The translations under genes were made by a program, and so were the position numbers. A stretch of DNA of 9,725 nucleotides, taken from NCBI GenBank assembly GCA_016927095.1, contig JAFGNI010000277.1, positions 1-9,725 on the forward strand, written 5' to 3'. This document shows, piece by piece, positions 1 through 6,900 of this stretch. This DNA comes from Anaerolineae bacterium. Lineage in GTDB: Bacteria > Chloroflexota > Anaerolineae > B4-G1 > SLSP01. The notes under the pieces are model-generated. The model saw only the letters and a program-made list of their open reading frames with translations. It searched no databases and had not been told where the DNA came from. Numbering within the stretch: position 1 is the first letter of the stretch; each line of letters begins with the position of its first letter.

Positions 1-311
1 GGCTGACCTTGGGAGTCTTGGGTACCGCTCTCGTGTTCACGCTACTGCACCAGATATCCTACAACCTGTCACCTGTCACTGTTCTTTCCGGTGTAATGCT
101 CTGGACGACCCTAGGCGTACTGTATCACCAGAGCAAGTCGCTCTACCTTGTCGGCACCTTCCATGGGGCCATGAACACTATGTTGACCACTCTGAACTTC
201 GAGGTGAGCGACACTGCTGCTCTGGTTGCACATGCACTCGCTCTACTGACACTCATCGTGCTTACTCGTTCCAAGACAAGGCTGATTGGTTATTCCTCAA
301 GACCAATGTGA
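1..311 (+). CDS. CPBP-family intramembrane metalloprotease (CAAX protease-like), C-terminal fragment
   Basis: The reading frame is open from the window's left edge (first full codon at 3) to a TGA at 309-311, so this is the C-terminal ~102 residues of a longer protein. A TTG at 9 is in frame, but nothing suggests it is the start. The fragment is very hydrophobic, with about three membrane segments. It shows the two later signature motifs of CPBP/ABI (type II CAAX prenyl endopeptidase-like) proteins: a Phe-x-x-x-His pattern (FTLLH) near its beginning and a His-x-x-x-Asn pattern in TFHGAMN about 40 residues on. In the characterised families these residues lie in the membrane-embedded active site. 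The two-Glu motif expected upstream is off the window, so catalytic competence cannot be judged. Prokaryotic members are linked to peptide or bacteriocin processing and immunity, but the substrate here is unknown. The family call is fairly secure; the function is not. Confidence 0.72.
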   Translation, partial: LTLGVLGTALVFTLLHQISYNLSPVTVLSGVMLWTTLGVLYHQSKSLYLVGTFHGAMNTMLTTLNFEVSDTAALVAHALALLTLIVLTRSKTRLIGYSSRPM

Positions 312-364
312 GGCACATAGTGAAGTGACCCCCACCGTCTGGATCCGGTTCTGAGGCCGGGGGG

Positions 365-467
365 TAGATGCGATTTGCCTCTCCCGCGGGTAGGGCCATC
401 GCATTTGGATCTCCAGAATGACGTCTGTGGCTGACTTGAGGCTAAATGCGATAGCCCTGCTCCCGGG
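365..467. repeat. Cluster of three short dispersed repeats (core AAATGCGATNGCCCT)
   Basis: Three related ~26-base units lie between the CPBP fragment and the GTPase gene. Unit 1 is on the plus strand at 365-390 (GATGCGATTTGCC, ending CCCGCGGG). Unit 2 is on the minus strand at 408-383 (CCAAATGCGATGGCCCT, also ending CCCGCGGG). Units 1 and 2 share the palindrome CCCGCGGG at 383-390, so 368-404 is an imperfect hairpin whose outer arms are ATGCGAT and ATCGCAT. Unit 3 is on the plus strand at 442-467 (CTAAATGCGATAGCCCTG, ending CCCGGG). A fourth unit lies about 3.3 kb away at 3806. The similarity is read directly from the sequence. That they form a genome-wide family is inferred from their occurrence in two unrelated intergenic regions. 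Confidence 0.6.
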
Positions 468-477
468 TTGAGGGCCG

Positions 478-506
478 TTGAGCCGGGCGGTTCCCCATGG
501 TACAAT
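478..506 (+). promoter_or_regulatory. Predicted sigma70-type promoter of the TGS GTPase gene
   Basis: A TTGAGC hexamer at 478-483 (4 of 6 matches to TTGACA) is followed after exactly 17 bases by TACAAT at 501-506 (5 of 6 matches to TATAAT). Transcription would begin near 513 and give a leader of about 29 bases before the ATG at 542, with the GGAG ribosome binding site at 532-535 inside it. The promoter begins 11 bases after the last AAATGCGAT repeat unit. The motif match is seen in the sequence; activity is inferred. Confidence 0.55.
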
Positions 507-541
507 CGACGTACACCTGGATTCAGTTGACGGAGTGACGC

Positions 542-1564
542 ATGCCCACGAATGTGACGCCGCAGTATCGCAAGCTCGAAGAGGAATATCGCCGGGCCTC
601 CGATCCTGACGAGCAGCTGCGCCTGCTTCAGGAGATGATGGCGGAGATCCCGAAGCACAAGGGGACCGAGCACGTACGCGCCGACCTAAAGCGCAAGATG
701 GCCGAGCTGCGGGCCGAGTCCGGGGTCAAGAAAGGACCTGGTTCCCGTCAGGTCTCCGCCTTTCACGTTGATCGCGAAGGCGCGGGCCAGATCGTGATGG
801 TGGGGATGCCTAACGTCGGCAAGAGCGCCTTGGTCGACGCGCTGACGGGCGCGTCCCCCGAGGTCTCGCCCAGCCCCTTCACGACGTGGGAGCCGATGCC
901 CGGCATGATGTTCATTGACCCAGAGGGCAGCGACCACGGCAACGTGCAGGTGCAGCTGGTGGACACGCCGCCGCTTAACGAGGAATTCATGAAACCTGAG
1001 CTCTTCCACCTCATCCGGGCAGCCGACATAATGGCCATTGTCGTCGATCTGCAGGCCTTCCCCATTGAGCAGTACGAGACGGCGCTGCGGCTGCTGGAGG
1101 AGCACAAAACCGTGCCGGCCCAGCTACAGAGCAGCTACCGCGCGGTGCATCCCGAGGAACGGGGGGTAACCTTCATCCCCGCGATCGTGCTGGCAAACAA
1201 GGTTGACGACGAGGAGAGGGACGAGGATTTCGCCGTGCTGGGGGAGCTGCTGGAGACGGAATTACCCCTGCTGCCCATCTCTGCCACCACGCTCCGGCAT
1301 GCGTACCGGTTCAAGGCGCTGGTCTTCGAGATGCTGGGCATCGTGCGCGTCTACGCCAAGCCGCCCGGCAAGGAGCCCGACTTCAGCGAGCCCTTCGTGA
1401 TGTACCGCGGCGGCACCGTCGAGACCTTCGCCGGTCAGGTCCACCGCGATCTGCTCAAGAGCCTCAAGTCGGCGCGCGTCTGGGGCACCGGCGTCTATGA
1501 TGGCCAGACGGTGTCGCGGGACCACGTGTTGCACGATGGGGACTTGGTCGAGCTACGGACGTAG
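542..1564 (+). CDS. Obg/DRG-like GTPase with C-terminal TGS domain
   Basis: This is a 340-residue cytosolic P-loop GTPase of the Obg-HflX/DRG superfamily. Residues 1-65 are a charged helical region. The G domain follows: G1/P-loop GMPNVGKS at 88-95, a G2-like SPFTTWEP at 111-118 containing the TT pair typical of Obg/DRG, G3 at 140-145 (VDTPPL), G4 NKVD at 199-202, and a G5-like SAT at 247-249. Residues ~268-339 match a TGS domain, the small ubiquitin-fold domain also found in threonyl-tRNA synthetase and SpoT, ending in the usual basic/acidic pattern HDGDLVEL. The G3 box reads DTPP where DxxG is normal. The start is supported by GGAG at 532-535, six bases upstream, and by a promoter just before it. 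Related GTPases bind ribosomes or RNA, so a ribosome-associated role is the best guess. Nothing downstream suggests an operon; the next gene is convergent. The family call is firm; the cellular role is not known. Confidence 0.88.
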   Translation: MPTNVTPQYRKLEEEYRRASDPDEQLRLLQEMMAEIPKHKGTEHVRADLKRKMAELRAESGVKKGPGSRQVSAFHVDREGAGQIVMVGMPNVGKSALVDALTGASPEVSPSPFTTWEPMPGMMFIDPEGSDHGNVQVQLVDTPPLNEEFMKPELFHLIRAADIMAIVVDLQAFPIEQYETALRLLEEHKTVPAQLQSSYRAVHPEERGVTFIPAIVLANKVDDEERDEDFAVLGELLETELPLLPISATTLRHAYRFKALVFEMLGIVRVYAKPPGKEPDFSEPFVMYRGGTVETFAGQVHRDLLKSLKSARVWGTGVYDGQTVSRDHVLHDGDLVELRT

Positions 1565-1566
1565 GC

Positions 1567-1830
1567 GAGAGTCTGGCGTCGAAAGTCAAAAGTCGAAAGT
1601 CCTGAGTCATGGTCTGATGCCCGGGTGGCTCGGTGTCTGACTCTCATGATTCACGATGCACGATTCAGGCCTGCACGTCTAGGTCGCTTCCCCGACCGAC
1701 CTCGTGTCCGCTCCTGACTCCTGACTTTCAACTCGAGACGCCTCCGATGAATCGTGAATTGTCAATCGTGATGCGTTGGGCCGCGCGATCGTCTGCTCCA
1801 GCAATCATGAATCAGGACTGAGGACTCATG
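1567..1830. repeat. Degenerate heptanucleotide repeat region
   Basis: The convergent gap after the GTPase is made largely of 7-base units in several in-phase blocks. Block A (1567-1608) is six consecutive units ending in GTC: GAGAGTC, TGGCGTC, GAAAGTC, AAAAGTC, GAAAGTC, CTGAGTC. Block B (1645-1665) is three units of a CACGATT type: CATGATT, CACGATG, CACGATT. Block C (1711-1773) is nine in-phase units, including CTCCTGA twice, CTTTCAA, GATGAAT, CGTGAAT, TGTCAAT and CGTGATG. Block D (1803-1830) is AATCATG, AATCAGG, ACTGAGG, ACTCATG. Some units are reverse complements of others in flavour (GAAAGTC against GACTTTC in block C), so the blocks have mixed orientation. Between the blocks I see no ORF worth calling and no obvious intrinsic terminator. 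Similar heptamer-phased intergenic repeats are known from heterocystous cyanobacteria (STRR sequences). Whether these are related in origin is unknown. Confidence 0.65.
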
Positions 1831-3517
1831 ATCTTGTCACTGCCGCCGCTACCCACACCACGGCTGCGACCGCCGCGGCGATCCACGATGCCGGGGTGTA
1901 GGTGGGGAGCCAGCCCACGACCCAGGCAAGGTAGGGTAGTAGCACCAGCATGGGGGTGAGCGCCAGCCACCCCAGCAGCCCCAACAGACGGTTGCCTTTT
2001 GCGACGCGTGCCTGCAGGATCGCCAGCACCGCCGCGAGCACCAGTGTGACCGCCAGCGCCGCAATGACGACGCCCCAGGAGATGATGGCGCCGTACCCCG
2101 CAATGGTCGCCGGGCGAACCACTACCAGCGCCAGCGCCACGCCCAGCCCGGCGAGGAGCATGAGGATGCGCAGGGGCCACGCGAACCGGTGGATGCCCCC
2201 GCCGCCAGCGCCAGGCGCCGGCGACGTCCCCTCGACTTCGCTATTGGGGTCGACCGCCCCCCGCACCCCAAACCGGCGCCAGCCGGCCATGGCCACCGCC
2301 ACGAAGCCGGCCGCGATGGCCAGGCCCAGCTCGCCCTGCAATAGGATCAGCACCTGTGCGGGCGTGCGCAGCAGTTCGAAACGGTACTCGCCGACGGCGA
2401 TCCACTCCCAGTCACCGGTGCCCGTCCGCACCAGGACGCCCTCGTGGCCCATCGCCACGATCACGTTGCCCGAAGCCGGGTCGACCAGGGCGTCGTGGGG
2501 ACCGGGGGAGCTTATGCTGTTGCTGCGGGTGGTCGCATAGTAGGCCATCCGCGCATCCTCGCCGTTCAGGTTTATGACGGTGGTCCAGGTGGCGCCGCTG
2601 TCGGTTGACCGCTCGATGCGCTCACCCGGCACAAAGCGGAGCACCTCGTCCGGCGCGGTGCCGGTCAGCGTCCACGGACCGTCGTGCCCCGAGCACAGCA
2701 CCTCACCACCGGTGGGGCGCTCGTCGCCCAGCGAGGTCCAGCTGAGCCCACCGTCGTCGCTGGCAAAGGTGTCGCTATAGGCGTAGTCGTGGCGAGGCCC
2801 CGCCAGGATGCGGTCCTGGTCCAGCTCGAGGCAGACGATGCCCTCATCGGGCGGTCCCGCGTTGCCCAACGAGGCCAGCGCTATCAGCGCTAGCACCGCC
2901 GATCCTCGCCGGATGTTCCGCGTTTTTCTCCCAACTTCCGTCTCTGCTGAGTTGCGCTTCGCCAACGTGTGGTCCGCAGATTCCCGCCACCGCCACCAGG
3001 CGAAGGCCATAGCCGGTAGCGCCAGCAGGTCGCTGGGGTCGCAGACGATGAGCGGACGCCAGCCCAAGACGGCCTGAAAGGCCGTACGGAATGCGGCGGT
3101 CGCGCCAGGGAGCGACTTGATCACGGCAAATACCAGGCCGACGAGACCGATGGATACGGCGATGAGAGACCAGCAGCTCCGCTCGCGAGCTGCCGGCTGT
3201 GACCGTGCAGACGTGACGCTCACGCCTTCGCCAATGCGGGCACACCGGCGGGCCGGTCCGACACCAGCTGTGGTGCACCGCAGGATCGTGCTAAGGGCCG
3301 AGGCAAGGATCGCCACCGGTACAGCCACTGCCAACGGCGCGATGGCCAACCACGCGACGTCACTCAGCTTGCCGGTGATCCAGCTCGGGTAGGCCCAGCG
3401 GAGCACGAGGTCGTTGAGAAGCAAGATCAGGACCCAAGCGACGGTGCTCGGGTGGGCCAGGGCCCGGAGAGCCTGCGCTAGGCGGGCCCCAGGTTCGCGT
3501 GAAAGGTTCGTGGACAT
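1826..3517 (-). CDS. Multi-pass membrane protein with central BNR/Asp-box (beta-propeller-like) segment, function unknown
   Basis: This is a 563-residue protein on the minus strand. ATG is at 3517-3515, with AAGGAG (3529-3524) six bases upstream, which fixes the start. Residues ~26-75 form membrane segments around the motif LLLNDLVLRW...TGKLSD (48-53 for TGKLSD). From memory this resembles the N-terminus of a group of uncharacterised membrane proteins with an ND-x-LK...TGKLSD pattern. Further hydrophobic segments lie near 116-136, 155-175 and 206-219. Residues ~222-385 are soluble and contain two Asp-box motifs, ASDDGGLSW (252-260) and STDSGATW (304-311), plus a third propeller-like strand pair around 352-372 (GHEGVLVRT). 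These motifs are typical of sialidase/BNR and Ycf48-like beta-propellers, but the segment is too short for a full six- or seven-blade propeller. At least four more membrane helices follow (about 386-412, 447-467, 472-502, 510-560), separated by a Gly/Pro-rich linker at 424-442. No catalytic residues were recognised. The stop codon lies inside a block of heptanucleotide repeats. The gene is transcribed towards the GTPase and away from the signalling genes. Confidence 0.8.
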   Translation of the reverse strand: MSTNLSREPGARLAQALRALAHPSTVAWVLILLLNDLVLRWAYPSWITGKLSDVAWLAIAPLAVAVPVAILASALSTILRCTTAGVGPARRCARIGEGVSVTSARSQPAARERSCWSLIAVSIGLVGLVFAVIKSLPGATAAFRTAFQAVLGWRPLIVCDPSDLLALPAMAFAWWRWRESADHTLAKRNSAETEVGRKTRNIRRGSAVLALIALASLGNAGPPDEGIVCLELDQDRILAGPRHDYAYSDTFASDDGGLSWTSLGDERPTGGEVLCSGHDGPWTLTGTAPDEVLRFVPGERIERSTDSGATWTTVINLNGEDARMAYYATTRSNSISSPGPHDALVDPASGNVIVAMGHEGVLVRTGTGDWEWIAVGEYRFELLRTPAQVLILLQGELGLAIAAGFVAVAMAGWRRFGVRGAVDPNSEVEGTSPAPGAGGGGIHRFAWPLRILMLLAGLGVALALVVVRPATIAGYGAIISWGVVIAALAVTLVLAAVLAILQARVAKGNRLLGLLGWLALTPMLVLLPYLAWVVGWLPTYTPASWIAAAVAAVVWVAAAVTRS

Positions 3518-3642
3518 AGGGAGCTCCTTGGCACCGATGGATGCGCGTCACCACGACTGCAACGATACCCCAAGTGTAGCACGGAATCGGCACCTAGGTA
3601 GATGTCTGGGGTGATTGCAGTTGTCTATCTTGCGAGTCGCCC

Positions 3643-3786
3643 CCGGCCTGCAGGGCCGGCCTGCGGCGGCTGGAGCGTCGTCGCGGCGGCCTTCCCAAGC
3701 GTGATGACCCGTCCGCACGGGCCTTGCGCAGTGGCGGCTGCGCCGCCGGGCCGGGTCGGCTACCCGGCCTACATAGCAGCCTGTAG
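3643..3786. other. Cluster of five GC-rich hairpins (possible structured RNA or repeat element)
   Basis: Five short inverted repeats lie close together. CCGGCC/GGCCGG (3643-3648 with 3654-3659) has a TGCAG loop. CCCGT/ACGGG pairs 3708-3712 with 3717-3721. GGCGGC/GCCGCC (3733-3738 with 3742-3747) has a TGC loop. GGCCGGGT/ACCCGGCC (3749-3756 with 3762-3769) has a CGGCT loop and is a perfect 8-bp stem. CTACA/TGTAG pairs 3769-3773 with 3782-3786. The last three are almost head to tail. None is followed by a T run, so they do not look like intrinsic terminators. Arms and loops are read directly. GC-rich DNA gives hairpins by chance, so function is uncertain. It could be a structured RNA, a REP-like mobile repeat, or nothing. 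Confidence 0.4.
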
Positions 3787-3805
3787 ACGGTGTGGTGCGA
3801 GATTG

Positions 3806-3831
3806 CCAAATGCGATTGCCCTAGCCTTTCG
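3806..3831 (+). repeat. Fourth copy of the AAATGCGATNGCCCT repeat
   Basis: CCAAATGCGATTGCCCTAG at 3806-3824 matches the units at 383-408 and 442-467 through the core AAATGCGATNGCCCT. It follows the hairpin cluster directly and ends about seven bases before the -35 hexamer of the next promoter. GATTGCC also occurs twice here as a direct repeat (3801-3807 and 3814-3820). Confidence 0.55.
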
Positions 3832-3837
3832 GTTGCA

Positions 3838-3865
3838 TTGACTTCCAGCCGCTCTCCGCTATGCT
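3838..3865 (+). promoter_or_regulatory. Predicted sigma70-type promoter of the CheB-CheR-PAS gene
   Basis: TTGACT at 3838-3843 (5 of 6 matches) is followed after 16 bases by TATGCT at 3860-3865 (4 of 6 matches). Transcription would begin near 3872 and leave a leader of about 48 bases before the ATG at 3920. This helps choose the start: the in-frame GTG at 3872 coincides with the predicted transcription start and has no room for a ribosome binding site. Confidence 0.5.
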
Positions 3866-3919
3866 GAAGGTGTGTTGTGCGGCGCAGCAACTTGTTCGCG
3901 CAGCCAGGGAGCGACCCAC

Positions 3920-6900
3920 ATGGCACACATCGAAGCCAGGCCCTCGTCCGCAGATGACCCAGCTGAGGCTATTCACGTACCTGTGGTGGGGGTGGGGGCC
4001 TCCGCCGGTGGATTGGCGGCCTACCAGGAGCTCCTGAGCCACACGCCTCCCGACACCGGCATGGCCTTCGTCCTGGTCCAGCATCTCGACCCCGACCGCA
4101 ATTCGCTAATGCCGGAGCTGCTGCAGCGGTACACGCGCATGCCCGTTACGCAAGCCGAGGATGGCATCGTCGTCGAACCGAATCACGTCTACACGATCCC
4201 GCCCAACGCTGAGCTTGCCCTCGTGCACGGGAGACTCAGGCTCTTGCCGCTGCCGGCAGAACGGGGGGCGCGCCAGCCGATCGATACCTTCTTTCGCTCG
4301 CTGGCTGCCGACCGCCAGACCGAGGCTATTGGCGTCGTCCTCTCAGGCGCCGGCAGCGATGGCACGCTGGGCCTTCGCGAGATCAAAGACGCCGGTGGTC
4401 TGACCCTCGCGCAGGATCCTGACGTGGCGGCGTATGGCGCCATGCCACGCAGCGCCATCCGCGCCGGCGTGGCGGACTATGTGCTGCCGCCTGCTGACAT
4501 GGTGGCGCAGCTCACCGGCTACGTGCGCTATGCGAGGGCCGCAGGCCCGGCGCTGTCCGAGGCCGGCGATCACCTGCAGTCTCTGGTCGCCGTGCTGCGA
4601 GAGCAGACGGGCCACGACTTCTCCCTGTACAAGGAGAACACGCTCAGCCGTCGCGTGGAGCGCCGGATGGCCCTCGCGCAGACCGTCGCGCTGTCGGAGT
4701 ATGTGCGCCACGTCCAGGCAGACCCCAGCGAAGCCCAGGCTCTCTTCGAGGAGTTGCTTATTGGTGTGACGAGCTTCTTCCGGGATCCTGCTGCGTTCCA
4801 GGCGCTGGAGGAGAAGGTCCTGTCAGAGCTGCTGCCGGATAGCGCCCGTGAAGGACCGGAGCCCGGCAGACCGCTGCGGATCTGGGTGCCGGGTTGCTCC
4901 ACGGGCGAGGAGGCCTATTCGATCGCCATCCTCGTACGGGAGAGGTTGGAGGCCTTGGGGCGGTTGCTGCCGGTTCAGATCTTCGCCACCGACATTGACG
5001 CTGCCGCGATCAGCGCAGCGAGGACGGCGATCTATCCTGAGAGCATCGCTGCCGATGTGGGGCAAGCACGGCTACAGCGCTACTTCGTGGAAGTGGACGG
5101 GGGCTACCGCGTGAGCCAGCCGGTCCGGGAGATGATGGTCTTCTCCCTCCAGAATCTCGCGCAGGACCCACCGTTTTCGCAGCTGGATCTCGTGAGTTGC
5201 CGCAATCTCCTGATCTACATGAAACCCGAGCTGCAGCGCCGCGTCGGTGCTCTCTTGCACTACGCGTTGCGGTCAGGTGGCTTCCTCTTCCTAGGCAGCT
5301 CCGAATCACTCGGCGAAGCCGCGCCACACTTCAAGTTGGTGGACAAGAAGTGGCGTATCTACCGGCGGCTGCCGGGGGAGGCACAGCCCAGGGCCGCGCG
5401 TTTCTCGGCGCCGCATCTGTCTTCGGCGCCGGTGGGCACCAAGCTCAATGTGCAGCCCCCGCCGACTCCGCGGAGCTTTTTGGAGTCCTACCTCCTTGCG
5501 TCTCATACGCCGCCGTGCGTCGTGGTGAATGAGAGTTGGGAGCTGCAGTACGTGCACGGTCATACCGGCAGGTACCTCGAGCCAGCCGCCGGCGAGGTGA
5601 CGACGAACGTGCTCCGGATGGCCCGACCGGGCCTGCGCATTCCCCTTACGGCGGCACTTCACCGGGCACAGCAGCAGCTTGAGCAGGTTGTGCTAGAGCC
5701 TGTCGGCGTCCAGACGGAGGCCGGCGATGCAAGCATCAGGCTGATCGTACAGCCCGTGTCGGAACCGGCGGCACTGCAGGGCATGATGGTGATCATCTTC
5801 GAGGATCTGCCTCCAACGCCTGCCGTAGCCCTGCTTGGGGAGAACGGACCGGTGCCTGAGGGACGGTTAGCTGTGCTAGAGCATGAGCTGAGCGCGACAC
5901 GACAGTACCTACAGGCCACGGTTGAGCAACTCGAAGCCTCGAACCAGCAGCTAGGGGCGACCAATGACGAGCTGCAGTCATCCAACGAGGAACTCCAGTC
6001 TGCCAACGAGGAACTTCAGACGGCGAAAGAGGAGTTACAGTCGGTCAACGAAGAGCTGCTCACCGTCAACGCGGAGCTGGAGGCTAAGCTGGAGGAGCTT
6101 TCAGAGACGAACGCCGACCTGGACAACCTCTTCGCTGCGATTGATGTGGGGGCCGTGCTGCTGGACCTCGAGCTGCGCATCCGGCGCTTCACGCCGATGG
6201 CCAGGCGCGTGATCAGCCTGATCGACTCGGATGTCGGGCGGCCCATCGGCCACACCGTCTGCCACCTGCGCAGTGTCGACCTCGTTGACGTCGCGCGCAC
6301 GGTGTTGGCGACGTTGGAGACGCAGGAGCGCGAGGTCTCCCACGCGGACGGCGGATGGCTCTGGATGCGTGCGCGACCCTATCGGACGCCTGACTACGCC
6401 GTCCAGGGCGTGACCCTGACCTTCCACGACATCACCCAGCTCAAAGAGACCCAGCACGCGCTGGAGGCCGCGCGTGACCGGCTGGAGCAGGCAGTTCGCG
6501 AGCGCACGGCGGAGCTCTCGCGTGCGCGCTCGCGTTTGGCCCTCGCCGTGCGTGGCAGCGGCGGAGGTCTGTGGTATACGGAGTTCGATGAGGATCAGGA
6601 TGACGCGCTGTCCGACAGGTTCTACATCTCACCGGAGCTCAAGGCGCTCGTGGGCTACCGAGACGATGAGTTGCCCAATTCGCTGGCGGCGTGGAGATCT
6701 CGCGTGTTGCCTGAGGACTTGGCAGCGATTGATGCTGCTGGGGCAGCCTACCGTGCGGGCGAGCGAGATGAGTATGACGTGAGGTATCGCATCCGCCATC
6801 GCGATGGGTCGATCCGGTGGTTCCACACCCGGGGCGAGATCGAGTACGATGCTGAAGGGCGGCCCGTGACCTGGGCGGGGATCGACTGGGATGAGACGGA

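Larger units (their letters stand above)
3518..3919. other. 402-base divergent intergenic region
   Basis: No convincing gene is seen between the divergent starts at 3517 (-) and 3920 (+). ORFs here are short, on both strands, and dominated by Arg/Pro/Ala-rich shadow translation. The part next to the minus-strand gene (3518-3600) carries its ribosome binding site. The reverse-strand hexamer TACACT near 3577-3572 could be a weak -10, but no matching -35 was found. The middle part holds a hairpin cluster, the right part a short dispersed repeat, and the last ~80 bases the promoter and leader of the CheB-CheR gene. Those three are listed separately. Confidence 0.6.

Noticed and set aside
328..365. 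ACCCCC/GGGGGT inverted repeat as a terminator for the CPBP gene
   Set aside because: The loop is 26 bases and no T run follows, so pairing is weak evidence of termination. The right arm also overlaps the first repeat unit.
290..673. Minus-strand ORF across the CPBP/GTPase intergenic region
   Set aside because: It overlaps the GTPase start, the promoter and the repeats, and its composition is that of a shadow frame.
1633..1821. Small plus-strand ORF (62 codons) in the convergent gap
   Set aside because: It translates the heptanucleotide repeats, has no ribosome binding site and shows no recognisable protein features.
3872..3919. Longer form of the CheB-CheR-PAS protein starting at GTG 3872
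   Set aside because: The GTG coincides with the predicted transcription start and has no ribosome binding site. The ATG at 3920 has AGGGAG at good spacing, and the CheB homology begins only after it.
3594..3926. Minus-strand ORF in the divergent intergenic region
   Set aside because: It translates the hairpin cluster and dispersed repeat into Arg/Pro-rich sequence, with no ribosome binding site or domain seen.
5936..6124. The repetitive DNA of the coiled coil as a tandem repeat or mobile element
   Set aside because: The periodicity is fully explained by the heptad protein pattern of a signalling helix within an intact reading frame.
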